NCBI RefSeq assembly: GCF_001648355.1
Contig: NZ_LXSL01000028.1
Span: 248,001 to 312,000 of the forward strand
DNA length: 64,000 bases
Direction: 5' to 3'
From: Eikenella longinqua
GTDB lineage: Bacteria; Pseudomonadota; Gammaproteobacteria; Burkholderiales; Neisseriaceae
Each line of letters starts with the position of its first letter. Position 1 is the first letter of the stretch. Below, in pieces: positions 34,317 to 43,367 of this stretch. The position numbers and the translations under genes were made by a program. Below the pieces are notes generated by a model. It was given only the letters and a program-made list of their open reading frames with translations, was not told the origin of the DNA and did not search any database.

Positions 34317-34360
34317 AAAGGCTACCTGAAAACCGTTATCTAGGTTTTCAGGTAGCCTTT
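34317..34360. terminator. 18-bp inverted DUS terminator after the FKBP gene
   Basis: AAAGGCTACCTGAAAACC and GGTTTTCAGGTAGCCTTT form a perfect 18-bp stem with an 8-base loop, 22 bases after the stop codon. Among the longest DUS stems in the window. Confidence 0.65.
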
Positions 34361-34376
34361 ACCTTTTCTTTGCCGA

Positions 34377-34483
34377 TATAGCGAACCAACTTAACTTTCG
34401 CTACGGCGCTAGCTCGCCTTGTCATACTCCTGTACTACCTGCGGCTCGCTGCCTTGTATCGAAAGCCAATTTGATTCGCTATA
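34377..34483. mobile_element. Correia-like palindromic element, copy 3
   Basis: 107 bp, TATAGCGAACC at the left and GATTCGCTATA at the right. Same orientation as copy 2, core with several base changes (TGTCATACTCCTGTACTACC). Located between the FKBP gene and mdh, 28 bases from the left copy of the 61-bp repeat. Confidence 0.8.
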
Positions 34484-34511
34484 GATTTTCAGGTAGCCCC
34501 TTACACATAAA

Positions 34512-34572
34512 AGGCTACCTGAAAACGATGTTTGAGCGCAGCCCAAGCTGAGTTTCTGCGAAGCTAAAAATA
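34512..34572 (+). repeat. 61-bp repeat, left copy flanking mdh
   Basis: Starts with the uptake word AGGCTACCTGAAAACGATG and ends GTTTCTGCGAAGCTAAAAATA. Identical over 61 bases, in inverted orientation, to 35648-35708 on the other side of mdh. Diverged relatives occur at 25465-25519 and 63500-63557. Confidence 0.9.
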
Positions 34573-34604
34573 CAGCGCGACAAATTTTCTGCACCGCCGA
34601 AGCG

Positions 34605-35600
34605 TTACAGCAAATGCGCCACCGCCGCGCGTTCGTCTTCCAGCTCCTTGAGCGTGATGCCGATGCGCTCGCGGCTGAAATCGTCGATCGGCAAATCTTT
34701 GATCACGCGGTATTCGCCGTTTTCGCACACCACGGGCAGACCGAACACCAGTCCTTCGAGAATGCCGTAAGCGCCGTCGGAAGGCACGCCCATGGTAACC
34801 CAGCGCCCCTTGCTACCGAGCACCCAGTCGCGGACATGCTCGATGGCGGCATTGGCGGCGGAAGCGGCGGAGGAAAGGCCGCGCGCTTCGATGATGGCCA
34901 CGCCGCGCTTGGCCACGGTGGGCAGAAAGTGCTCAGCATACCATTGCGCGTCGTTGATGAGCTGCGGCACGCTTTGGCCGTTTATTGTGGCGAAGCGGTA
35001 GTCGGCATACATGGTGGGGCTGTGGTTGCCCCACACGCAAAGCTGCTCGATGTCGTTGAGTGAGCGGCCGGTTTTGAGGGCGATTTGGTTGAGCGCGCGG
35101 TTGTGGTCGAGGCGCAGCATGGCGGTGAAGTTGCGCGCGGGCAGGTCGGGCGCGGACTTCATGGCGATGTAGGCGTTGGTGTTGGCGGGGTTGCCCACCA
35201 CCAGCACTTTCACGTCGCGGCTGGCCACTTTGTTCAGCGCGGCGCCTTGGGCGGTGAAGATGTTGGCGTTGGCGTGCAAAAGGTCGGCGCGCTCCATGCC
35301 TTTGCTGCGCGGACGGGCGCCGACGAGGATGGCGATTTGCGCGTCTTGGAAGGCAGTTTCGGGGTTGTCGGTGGCAAACACGTCGGCCAAGAGCGGGAAG
35401 GCGCAGTCGTGCAGCTCCATAATCACGCCGCGCACGGCCTGCTGCGCCTGCGGCAAATCGAGCAGCTGTAAAATCACGGGCTGGTCGGCGCCGAGCATGT
35501 CGCCGGAGGCGATGCGGAACAGCAGGGAATAGGCAATCTGGCCGGCGGCGCCGGTAACGGCCACGCGGATGGGGGCTTTTTGTGTGCTGGAAGTGATCAT
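34605..35600 (-). CDS. mdh: malate dehydrogenase
   Basis: 331 residues. Oxidises malate to oxaloacetate with NAD+ in the TCA cycle. Motifs: VAVTGAAGQIAYSLLFRIASGDMLG, ILVGARPRSKGMERADLL, VVGNPANTNAYIAMK, LDHNRALNQIALKTG and the active-site WGNHSPTMYADY. Bracketed by perfect 61-bp inverted repeats (34512-34572 and 35648-35708). The TCA-cycle neighbour sdh starts 518 bases away in the other direction. Confidence 0.96.
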   Translation of the reverse strand: MITSSTQKAPIRVAVTGAAGQIAYSLLFRIASGDMLGADQPVILQLLDLPQAQQAVRGVIMELHDCAFPLLADVFATDNPETAFQDAQIAILVGARPRSKGMERADLLHANANIFTAQGAALNKVASRDVKVLVVGNPANTNAYIAMKSAPDLPARNFTAMLRLDHNRALNQIALKTGRSLNDIEQLCVWGNHSPTMYADYRFATINGQSVPQLINDAQWYAEHFLPTVAKRGVAIIEARGLSSAASAANAAIEHVRDWVLGSKGRWVTMGVPSDGAYGILEGLVFGLPVVCENGEYRVIKDLPIDDFSRERIGITLKELEDERAAVAHLL

Positions 35601-35647
35601 GGCGGGATATGTTTGATAGCGGCGCGGGCGGGCTGAAGGCTCCGTGC

Positions 35648-35708
35648 TATTTTTAGCTTCGCAGAAACTCAGCTTGGGCTGCGCTCAAACATCGTTTTCA
35701 GGTAGCCT
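35648..35708 (-). repeat. 61-bp repeat, right copy flanking mdh
   Basis: Exact inverted copy of 34512-34572. The pair is 1,197 bp from outer edge to outer edge and encloses the whole of mdh, including the start region. Confidence 0.9.
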
Positions 35709-35905
35709 GTTGCCTGCGCGGCGGTTTGGGATAACAAAAGTTTAAAGGGGCGAATGATACCGCAAAGCCGCCCGGCTGAGGCGATTTTTGTTATTTTTTA
35801 TTAAGGGGTGCGGCTCCGGCTATCGGGCAAGCCGGCCTGTGTGGCATAACTGGCAAGCCGTTGCGGCAAACGCACAAGTTCCGGCCGGCATTGTTCAATG
35901 TTAAG

Positions 35906-35932
35906 TTGATTTAAATCAAGAGCTGCTATATT
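35906..35932 (+). promoter_or_regulatory. sdh promoter with perfect FNR box
   Basis: TTGATTTAAATCAA (35906-35919) matches the FNR consensus fully and is identical to the box at 10582-10595. TATATT (35927-35932) with TGC immediately before it is an extended -10; the start would be near 35940. The box covers the -35 region (centre near -27), a position that fits repression by FNR without oxygen, as known for sdh in enterics. Promoter assignment is inferred. Confidence 0.6.
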
Positions 35933-36117
35933 ATCCGCACATCTGCAATCCGCGCGCCGTCTAGGGCAAAACATGGCGCCACGGTTGCCGATTCCGCCGG
36001 CTTTTCGGTTGCCGGCGTCAGGCTACCTGAAACCGCTCGTCGGCAGGCAGCCCTTCGACTATGGATGCCGGTTTCGCGCCGGCTTTGGGATATTGCCAAC
36101 TCTGAGGAAGTTTCGCC

Positions 36118-36495
36118 ATGCGGACGACTAACAGACCGATATTCCTGGATATTCTCAGCATCCGGCTGCCGATTCCGGGGATTGTTTCCATTCTGCACCG
36201 CATCAGCGGCGTGCTGCTGTTTATCAGCCTGCCGCTTTTGCTGTGGCTCTTCTCCGGCACGCTGAACCGTGCCGACGCCTTTGAAAGCTACCGCGCCTTC
36301 GTGGCGCACCCGCTGGTGAAACTCGGCCTGCTCGGGCTGCTGTGGGCCTATCTGCACCACTTCTTTGCCGGCATCCGCTTCCTGCTTTTGGATATGCACA
36401 AAGGCCTGGAGCTCAACACCGCCCGCGCCACGGCCAAAACCGTAATGGCGCTGGCTCTGCTTTGCACCGCTGTTTTGGGAGTATGGCTATGGTAG
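36118..36495 (+). CDS. sdhC: succinate dehydrogenase cytochrome b556 subunit
   Basis: 125 residues, three membrane helices. Holds haem and quinone sites of complex II together with SdhD. Motifs: RPIFLDILSIRLPIPGIVSILHRISG and, near residue 80, LHHFFAGIRFLLLD with the presumed haem histidine. GAGGAA precedes the ATG. Overlaps sdhD by 7 bases. Confidence 0.95.
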   Translation: MRTTNRPIFLDILSIRLPIPGIVSILHRISGVLLFISLPLLLWLFSGTLNRADAFESYRAFVAHPLVKLGLLGLLWAYLHHFFAGIRFLLLDMHKGLELNTARATAKTVMALALLCTAVLGVWLW

Positions 36496-36830
36496 ACCGC
36501 AAACTCACCGGCGCGCACTACGGCCTGCGCGATTGGATCATGCAGCGCACCACCGCCGTGGTGATGCTGGTTTACACTCTGGCGCTGGTTGCCTTCCTGC
36601 TCGCGCTGCCGGGCGATTATGCCGCGTGGCAGGCGTTTTTCGGGCAAATTTGGGTGAAAGTGTTTACCCAAGTGAGCCTTATCGCACTGTTTCTGCATGC
36701 TTGGGTAGGCATCCGCGATTTGTGGATGGACTACATCAAGCCTTTCGGCCTGCGCCTGTTTCTTCAGGTAGCCACCATCGTATGGCTCGCCGGCTGCACG
36801 GTTTATTCGGTTAATGTAATTTGGGGTTGA
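36489..36830 (+). CDS. sdhD: succinate dehydrogenase membrane anchor subunit
   Basis: 113 residues, three membrane helices, second membrane subunit of complex II. The start MVDRKLTGAHYGLRDW at 36489 overlaps sdhC; a second ATG two codons upstream is in frame. The conserved LHAWVGIRDLWMDYIKP lies near residue 68. Six bases separate it from sdhA. Confidence 0.95.
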   Translation: MVDRKLTGAHYGLRDWIMQRTTAVVMLVYTLALVAFLLALPGDYAAWQAFFGQIWVKVFTQVSLIALFLHAWVGIRDLWMDYIKPFGLRLFLQVATIVWLAGCTVYSVNVIWG

Positions 36831-36835
36831 ACGAG

Positions 36836-38620
36836 ATGACTTATCCTGTCCGAAAATTCGATGCCGTCATCGTGGGCGGCGGCGGTGCCGGCCTGCGCGC
36901 GGCGCTGCAACTTTCCAAAGCCGGCCTCAACACCGCCGTGCTCTCCAAAGTGTTCCCCACCCGCTCGCACACCGTGGCCGCGCAGGGAGGCATTTCCGCC
37001 TCGCTGGGCAACGTGCAGGAAGACCGCTGGGACTGGCACATGTACGACACCGTGAAAGGTTCCGACTGGCTCGGCGACCAAGACGCCATCGAATTTATGT
37101 GCCGCCGCGCGCCCGAAGCCGTGATTGAGCTGGAACACATGGGCATGCCGTTCGACCGTGTGGAAAGCGGCAAAATCTACCAGCGCCCCTTCGGCGGCCA
37201 CACCCGCCTGAGCGATCCCGACGATCCGAACAGCGCCCGCATTGCGGTGGAGCGCGCCTGCGCCGTGGCCGACCGCACCGGGCATGCCATGCTGCACACG
37301 CTCTACCAGCAAAACGTGCGCGCCAACACCCAATTCTTCGTGGAATGGACCGCGCTCGACCTCATCCGTAACGAGCAAGGCGACGCCGTGGGCATCACCG
37401 CCATGGAAATGGAAAGCGGCGACGTGTATATCTTCCACGCCAAAGCCATCCTGTTTGCCACCGGCGGCGGCGGGCGCATCTACGCCTCCTCCACCAACGC
37501 CTTCATGAACACCGGCGACGGCTTGGGCATCTGTGCCCGCGCCGGCATCCCGCTGGAAGACATGGAATTTTGGCAGTTCCACCCCACCGGCGTGGCCGGT
37601 GCCGGCGTGCTGATCACCGAAGGCGTGCGCGGCGAAGGCGGCATCCTGCTCAATGCCGACGGCGAACGCTTCATGGAGCGCTACGCCCCCACAGTGAAAG
37701 ACCTCGCCTCGCGCGACGTGGTTTCCCGCGCCATGTCGCTGGAAATCTTAGAAGGGCGCGGCTGCGGCAAAAACAAAGACCACGTGCTGCTGAAAATCGA
37801 CCACATCGGCGCGGAAAAAATCATGTCCAAGCTGCCCGGCATCCGCGAAATTTCCATCAATTTCGCCGGTGTCGACCCGATTAAAGACCCGATTCCTGTG
37901 GTGCCCACCGTGCACTACATGATGGGCGGCATTCCCACCAACTATCTGGGCGAAGTGGTGGTGCCACAAAACGGCAACCCCGAAGCCCCCGTGCCCGGCC
38001 TGTATGCCGCCGGCGAATGCGCCTGCGCCTCGGTGCACGGCGCCAACCGCTTGGGCACCAATTCCCTGCTCGATTTGGTGGTGTTCGGCAAATCCGCCGG
38101 CGACAGCATGATCGAGTTCATCAGGCAGCACCCTGAAATCAAGCCGCTGCCCGAAAACGCCGGCGCCTTCACCGAACAACGCCTGGCTCGCCTCAACGGC
38201 CAAACCGGCGGCGAAAACGTAGATGCCCTGCGCGGCGAATTGCAGCGCACCCTGCAGCGCCACGCCGGCGTATTCCGCACCGACGCCATCCTCAAAGAAG
38301 GCGTCGACAAAGTCCTCGCCCTGGCCGAGCGCGTGAAACGCACCGAAATCGGCGACAAGAGCCAAGTGTGGAACACCGCCCGCATCGAAGCGCTGGAGCT
38401 CGACAATCTGATGGAAGTGGCCAAAGCCACCATGATTGCCGCCGAAGCCCGCAAAGAATCGCGCGGCGCCCACGCCTCCGACGACCACCCCGATCGCGAC
38501 GACGAAAACTGGATGAAGCACAGCCTGTTCTATTCCGCCAACAACAGCCTGGCCTACAAACCCGTGCACACCCAGCCGCTCACCGTGGACTACATCAAAC
38601 CCGCCAAACGCGTTTACTAA
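36836..38620 (+). CDS. sdhA: succinate dehydrogenase flavoprotein subunit
   Basis: 594 residues. Oxidises succinate to fumarate on a covalently bound FAD. FAD-binding VIVGGGGAGLRAALQL is at the N-terminus, the FAD histidine H45 is in RSHTVAAQGG, and catalytic-site segments include FHPTGVAGAGVLITEGVRGEGG and a late HGANRLGTNSLLDL. GAACGAGATG fixes the start; five further codons upstream are in frame but less likely. A 143-base gap with an inverted DUS pair lies before sdhB. Confidence 0.96.
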   Translation: MTYPVRKFDAVIVGGGGAGLRAALQLSKAGLNTAVLSKVFPTRSHTVAAQGGISASLGNVQEDRWDWHMYDTVKGSDWLGDQDAIEFMCRRAPEAVIELEHMGMPFDRVESGKIYQRPFGGHTRLSDPDDPNSARIAVERACAVADRTGHAMLHTLYQQNVRANTQFFVEWTALDLIRNEQGDAVGITAMEMESGDVYIFHAKAILFATGGGGRIYASSTNAFMNTGDGLGICARAGIPLEDMEFWQFHPTGVAGAGVLITEGVRGEGGILLNADGERFMERYAPTVKDLASRDVVSRAMSLEILEGRGCGKNKDHVLLKIDHIGAEKIMSKLPGIREISINFAGVDPIKDPIPVVPTVHYMMGGIPTNYLGEVVVPQNGNPEAPVPGLYAAGECACASVHGANRLGTNSLLDLVVFGKSAGDSMIEFIRQHPEIKPLPENAGAFTEQRLARLNGQTGGENVDALRGELQRTLQRHAGVFRTDAILKEGVDKVLALAERVKRTEIGDKSQVWNTARIEALELDNLMEVAKATMIAAEARKESRGAHASDDHPDRDDENWMKHSLFYSANNSLAYKPVHTQPLTVDYIKPAKRVY

Positions 38621-38669
38621 AAAGCACCAACGGCTGCCGGTTTCAGCTTTGCCGAAAACCACTCCCATA

Positions 38670-38711
38670 TTTTTCAGGTAGCCTCTCCCCGAATAGAGGC
38701 TACCTGAAAAA
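38670..38711. terminator. inverted DUS pair between sdhA and sdhB
   Basis: TTTTTCAGGTAGCCTC and GAGGCTACCTGAAAAA, a perfect 16-bp stem with a 10-base loop. It sits inside the operon, so it may attenuate or process rather than fully terminate. Confidence 0.45.
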
Positions 38712-38763
38712 TAAAAACACCAATCCAAGCCGCAGCCGCACCGAAGCAAAAGGAACACCCGCC

Positions 38764-39471
38764 ATGGAAACCATCCGCCTCAAAGTGTACCGCTACAACC
38801 CCGACGCCGACGCCAAACCCTATATGCAAGACTACGAGCTCCAAATCGAGCCCTCCGACGTCAAGCTGCTCGACGCCCTCATCAAGCTCAAAGCCCAAGA
38901 CGACAGCCTCTCCTTCCGCCGCTCCTGCCGCGAAGGCATCTGCGGCTCCGACGGCATCAACATCAACGGCAAAAACGGCCTCGCCTGCCTCACCGACATC
39001 CGCAGCCTCAAGCAGCCCATCGTATTGCGCCCCCTGCCCGGCCTGCCCGTGGTGCGCGACCTCATCGTCGACATGACCCAATTCTTCAAGCAATACCACT
39101 CCATCAAGCCCTATGTGGTCAACGACACCCCCGCCGACCCGCAGCACGAACGCCTTCAAAGCCAAGCCGAGCGCGCCGAGCTCGACGGCCTCTACGAATG
39201 CATCCTCTGCGCCTGCTGCTCCACCGCCTGCCCCTCCTTCTGGTGGAACCCCGACAAATTCGTCGGCCCCTCCGGCCTCCTCAACGCCTACCGCTTCATC
39301 GCCGACACCCGCGACACCATCACCAACGAGCGTTTGGACAACCTCAACGACCCCTACCGCCTGTTCCGCTGCCACACCATCATGAACTGCGTGGACGTCT
39401 GCCCCAAACACCTCAACCCCACCCGCGCCATCGGCAAAATCAAAGAAATCATGCTCAAACGCGCCGTTTAG
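38764..39471 (+). CDS. sdhB: succinate dehydrogenase iron-sulfur subunit
   Basis: 235 residues carrying three Fe-S clusters between FAD and quinone. Ligands: SCREGICGSDG and NGLACL for 2Fe-2S, CILCACCSTACP for 4Fe-4S, and CHTIMNCVDVCP for 3Fe-4S. Start METIRLKVYRYNP matches the family. AAAGGA lies upstream. Confidence 0.96.
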   Translation: METIRLKVYRYNPDADAKPYMQDYELQIEPSDVKLLDALIKLKAQDDSLSFRRSCREGICGSDGININGKNGLACLTDIRSLKQPIVLRPLPGLPVVRDLIVDMTQFFKQYHSIKPYVVNDTPADPQHERLQSQAERAELDGLYECILCACCSTACPSFWWNPDKFVGPSGLLNAYRFIADTRDTITNERLDNLNDPYRLFRCHTIMNCVDVCPKHLNPTRAIGKIKEIMLKRAV

Positions 39472-39533
39472 CATTATCCGCACATTCAGACCGCCCCCAA
39501 AGCGGCCTGCTTCCAACACGCAGGAGCCCAGCC

Positions 39534-39794
39534 ATGCCCCAATTCGACGACACCGCCAAACGGCGCATCCGCTTCCAAACCCGCCGCGGGCTGCTCGAGC
39601 TCGACATCCTGCTCCAACGCTTCATGGCCGAAGACTTCGAGCGCCTCAGCAATACCGAGCTGGCCGTATTCAGCGAGCTGCTCGCCCTGCCTGACCCCGA
39701 ATTGTTTGCCCAAATCAACGGCCAAACCGAAGCATCCTCCGCCCCCGCAGCCGCCCTGCTGGATAAAATCCGCGCCGGCCGCGCCGCCGTGTAA
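39534..39794 (+). CDS. sdhE: succinate dehydrogenase assembly factor SdhE
   Basis: 86 residues (YgfY/SdhE family). Promotes covalent FAD attachment to SdhA. The RGxxE motif is at residues 18-22 (RRGLLELD), within the usual five-helix fold. GGAG precedes the ATG. Last visible gene of the sdh operon; the expected citrate synthase does not follow. Confidence 0.93.
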   Translation: MPQFDDTAKRRIRFQTRRGLLELDILLQRFMAEDFERLSNTELAVFSELLALPDPELFAQINGQTEASSAPAAALLDKIRAGRAAV

Positions 39795-40451
39795 AATCGT
39801 GCCAACTCGATAGCAAACAAACTTTAACATTTCCGTTTTTCAGGTAGCCTTTCCGGCTATCTTCCTGTTTAATCAACACCCAATTCCCCTCCCTCCCCCG
39901 CGCCGCCGCCCCTCGGCTCGCAACCCCACGTCCAACCCGCCCGCCTAAACACTGCGCCTTATTGACGTACCCCATATCGGGCCGTATGATTGCCCCCACT
40001 GCCCGGACGACAGAAAATATTGCCCCAAAAGGCAAAACCGTCCGCCGCCGTTACGGTAAACCGCTAAACTTACGAAAGGCTGGGTGTTCAAAGAACCTTG
40101 GTAATCATGATGCAATCACTTTCAGGTAGCCGGCTTTCCTGTTTTCCGTGCCGGCCGTTTCATCATCTGCCAAGTCTCTTTCCTTCCCACCGGCTTCCCG
40201 CCATCCTTCCCTTTCCCGCCCACACCGTTCCGGCCACAGGCTACCTGAAAGCGCAAGCTTCAGCGAAGCTAAAAACCAGGCTACCTGAAAATGCCCATTC
40301 CGAATCACCATACCCCGTTGCGCCAAGAGCCGTGTGGCGATTCGGAATCGGCATTCGCTTCATAGGATAAGGTTCATTTGCCCTACCAGGGATACCCTGC
40401 GAGCAAGCGTGCTGCTCTTCAAACCGTCATACTTGATTAAGGATCTTTGCC
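39795..40451. other. 657-bp gap between sdhE and sucA
   Basis: No credible gene; the place where gltA is found in Neisseria. It contains several uptake sequences (near 39840, 40123, 40239, 40280), a piece of the CGAAGCTAAA repeat (40255-40275), and a 23-bp inverted repeat (40291-40354). A possible -10 TATGAT lies near 39983 in GGCCGTATGATTG. The sequence between is C-rich without conserved frames. Confidence 0.6.
40291..40354. repeat. 23-bp imperfect inverted repeat upstream of sucA
   Basis: Left arm ATGCCCATTCCGAATCACCATAC (40291-40313) and right arm 40332-40354 pair at 20 of 23 positions across an 18-base loop. It is not built from the uptake word. It ends about 98 bases before the sucA start and is not followed by a T run, so it resembles an operator or leader hairpin more than a terminator. 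Confidence 0.65.
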
Positions 40452-43268
40452 ATGATGAAAGAACAAAGTAGTTTGTCCTACCTATACGGCACCAACGTTC
40501 CGTATATTGAAGATTTGTACGAAGCCTATCTCGCCTCCCCGGATTCCGTGGACAGCCAATGGCGGCAGTATTTCGACCAAGTGGCCGCCCTGCCCGGCAA
40601 CACCCCCAAAGACGTGGCGCACCGCCCGATTCAGGAAGCCTTCGCCAACCTCGCGCACCAGCGCGGCGGCGCAGCCGCAGGCGGCGTGGATTTTGCCGCC
40701 ATGCAGAAACAAGTGGCCGTGTTGAGCCTGATTGCCGCCTACCGCGAACTGGGCGCCCGTGCTGCCGACCTCAACCCGCTCGACCGCACCCACCTCGCCC
40801 AGCTGCCCGAGCTTGACCCGCAAACCTACGGCCTCACCGCTGCCGACATGAATACCGCATTCCATGTCGGCACCGATCTTTCAGGTAGCCCCAAGCTGCC
40901 CCTGGCCGAAATCATCCGCCATCTCAAACAAATCTACTGCGGCCCGCTCGCGCTGGAATACACCCACATTCCCGACACCCGCGAAAAAGAATGGCTGCAA
41001 GCGCGCTTGGAAGCCAACGGCGCCCGTCCGCAGTTTGATGCCGAAACCAAACGCCGCATCCTCAAAGAGATCACCGCCGCCGAAACCATGGAGCGCTACC
41101 TGCACACCCGCTATGTGGGCCAGAAACGCTTCTCCCTCGAAGGCGGCGAAAGCACCGTGCCCGCGCTGAACCACCTCATCCGCGCCTCCACTGAAAAAGG
41201 CGTGCAGGAAATCGTTATCGGTATGGCGCACCGCGGCCGCTTGAACGTGTTGGTGAACACCCTGGGCAAAGCCCCGCAGGCCATTTTCGACGAATTCGAA
41301 GGCAAAGTGGACGCCAAATTCCCCAGCGGCGACGTGAAATACCACATGGGCTTCAGCTCCGACGTGCCCACCCCGCACGGCCCGGTGCACCTCTCCCTGG
41401 CCTACAACCCCTCACACTTGGAAATCACCAACCCCGTGATTGAAGGCTCCGTGCGCGCCCGCCAAGACCACCGCGGTGCCGAAGGCCGCAAACAAGTGCT
41501 GCCCATCCTCACCCACGGCGACTCCGCCTTCATCGGCCTCGGTGTGAACCAATCCACCTTCAATATGTTGCAAACCCGCGGCTACACCACCGGCGGCACC
41601 ATCCACTTTGTGATCAACAACCAAGTGGGCTTCACCACTTCCGATCCGCGCGATACCCGTTCTACCCTGTATTGCACCGACATCGCCAAGATGGTGAGCG
41701 CGCCGATTCTGCACGTGAACGGCGACGATCCGGAAGCCGTGTGCCACGCCGCCCAAATCGCGTTGGACTACCGCACTACCTTCCAAAAAGACATCGTGAT
41801 CGACCTGGTTTGCTACCGCAAGCTCGGCCACAACGAAGGCGACGACCCCACCCTCACCCAGCCTCTGATGTACAAACAGGTGGCCGCACATCCCGGCTCC
41901 CGCGCCGTGTACGCCGAGCAGCTGATCAAAGAAGGCGTGGTAACCCAGGAAGAAGCTGACAAGCTGATCAGCGACTACCGCGCCGCCATGGACAAAGGCG
42001 ACCGCATCCAGGAAATCCTGCCCGAGCAGAAACGCGAACACGCCGTGGATTGGAGCAAATACCAGCCCATCAGCTGGCGCACCCCGGTGAAAACCGCCCT
42101 GCCCGCCACCGAAATCCAGCGCCTGGCCGCCAGGTTTACCAGCATTCCGGCCGATGTGAAGCTGCACAACACCGTGAGCAAAATCATCGAAAACCGCAAA
42201 GCCATGGCTGCCGGCGAGCTGCCGATTGACTGGGGTATGGCCGAAACCATCGCCTACGCCAGCCTGCTCGAAGCCGGCCACGACATCCGCATTTCCGGCG
42301 AAGACTCCGGCCGCGGCACCTTCTCGCACCGCCACGCCGTGCTGCACGACCAAAACCGTGCCGAACGCACCGGCGGCGTGTACATCCCCCTGCAGCACAT
42401 CAGCGAGAAACAGGGCCACTTCAATGTAATCGACTCCATCCTGAACGAAGAAGCCGTGATGGCCTACGAATACGGCTACGCCTCCTCCGCTCCGGAAGAC
42501 TTGGTGATTTGGGAAGCCCAGTTCGGCGACTTCGCCAACGGCGCACAAATCGCCATCGACCAGTTCATCACCTCCGGCGAAACCAAGTGGGGACGCTGGT
42601 GCGGCCTCACCGTTATCCTGCCGCACGGCTACGACGGCCAAGGCCCGGAACACTCTTCCGCCCGCGTAGAGCGCTGGCTGCAACTGTGTGCCGAAGAAAA
42701 CATCCAAGTGCTGATGATGTCTGAAGCCTCGCAGATGTTCCATGCCCTGCGCCGCCAGATTCTGCGCCCCTACCGCAAACCGCTGGTGATCTTCATGTCC
42801 AAACGCCTGCTGCGCTTCAAAGACGCCAGCAGCCCGCTGGCCAACTTCACCGACGGCGAATTCCGCCTGGTAATCGGCGACACCGTGCAGGGCCGCGACA
42901 ACGACGTGAAACGCGTTATCCTCTGTGCCGGCCAGGTGTACTACGACTTGGCCAAAGCCCGCGCCGACCAAGGCTTGGAAAAAGACATCGCCATCGTCCG
43001 CATCGAGCAGCTCTACCCCTTCCCCTACGAAGAAGTGGCTGCCGAGCTGGCACGTTTCCCCAACGCCGCCGAAGTGATGTGGGCGCAGGAAGAGCCGAAA
43101 AACCAAGGCGCTTGGTACCAAATCCGCCACCGCCTGGAAAAAGTGCTCGGCACCAACCAGCGCCTCACCATGACCAGCCGCCCCGCCAGCGCCTCTCCGG
43201 CAGTCGGCTACGCGGTGAAACACAAAGCCGGCCTCGACGGTCTGCTCGAAGTGGCCATGAAGCTCTAA
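40452..43268 (+). CDS. sucA: 2-oxoglutarate dehydrogenase E1 component
   Basis: 938 residues, thiamine diphosphate-dependent. Decarboxylates 2-oxoglutarate and transfers the succinyl group to SucB. The N-terminal E1 region has YLYGTNVPYIEDLYEAYLASPDSVD, followed by EGGESTVPALN, VIGMAHRGRLNVLVN, and the TPP-binding GDDPEAVCHAAQIAL...; the C-terminal transketolase domain has GEDSGRGTFSHRHAV. Two adjacent ATGs at 40452 and 40455. Separated by about 100 bases with an inverted DUS from sucB. Confidence 0.96.
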   Translation: MMKEQSSLSYLYGTNVPYIEDLYEAYLASPDSVDSQWRQYFDQVAALPGNTPKDVAHRPIQEAFANLAHQRGGAAAGGVDFAAMQKQVAVLSLIAAYRELGARAADLNPLDRTHLAQLPELDPQTYGLTAADMNTAFHVGTDLSGSPKLPLAEIIRHLKQIYCGPLALEYTHIPDTREKEWLQARLEANGARPQFDAETKRRILKEITAAETMERYLHTRYVGQKRFSLEGGESTVPALNHLIRASTEKGVQEIVIGMAHRGRLNVLVNTLGKAPQAIFDEFEGKVDAKFPSGDVKYHMGFSSDVPTPHGPVHLSLAYNPSHLEITNPVIEGSVRARQDHRGAEGRKQVLPILTHGDSAFIGLGVNQSTFNMLQTRGYTTGGTIHFVINNQVGFTTSDPRDTRSTLYCTDIAKMVSAPILHVNGDDPEAVCHAAQIALDYRTTFQKDIVIDLVCYRKLGHNEGDDPTLTQPLMYKQVAAHPGSRAVYAEQLIKEGVVTQEEADKLISDYRAAMDKGDRIQEILPEQKREHAVDWSKYQPISWRTPVKTALPATEIQRLAARFTSIPADVKLHNTVSKIIENRKAMAAGELPIDWGMAETIAYASLLEAGHDIRISGEDSGRGTFSHRHAVLHDQNRAERTGGVYIPLQHISEKQGHFNVIDSILNEEAVMAYEYGYASSAPEDLVIWEAQFGDFANGAQIAIDQFITSGETKWGRWCGLTVILPHGYDGQGPEHSSARVERWLQLCAEENIQVLMMSEASQMFHALRRQILRPYRKPLVIFMSKRLLRFKDASSPLANFTDGEFRLVIGDTVQGRDNDVKRVILCAGQVYYDLAKARADQGLEKDIAIVRIEQLYPFPYEEVAAELARFPNAAEVMWAQEEPKNQGAWYQIRHRLEKVLGTNQRLTMTSRPASASPAVGYAVKHKAGLDGLLEVAMKL

Positions 43269-43278
43269 ACCCAAGAGA

Positions 43279-43320
43279 GAGGCTACCTGAAAAACCGAAA
43301 GCCGTTTTTCAGGTAGCCTC
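43279..43320. terminator. 17-bp inverted DUS between sucA and sucB
   Basis: GAGGCTACCTGAAAAAC and GTTTTTCAGGTAGCCTC form a perfect 17-bp stem with an 8-base loop. Lies within the sucAB unit. Confidence 0.5.
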
Positions 43321-43367
43321 CAGAATGCGATAAACCAATTTATTTCACTTATTCAAAGGATAAAACC

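Larger units (their letters stand above)
35601..36117. other. intergenic region between mdh and sdhC
   Basis: No gene seen. It holds the right 61-bp repeat (35648-35708), an FNR box and sdh promoter (35906-35932) and a leader of roughly 180 bases before sdhC. The leader contains one DUS at about 36020 and a GC-rich inverted segment around GCCGGCGTC. Confidence 0.6.

Noticed and set aside
41412..43274. 620-codon open frame opposite sucA
   Set aside because: Same reason; sucA on the plus strand has clear family motifs throughout.
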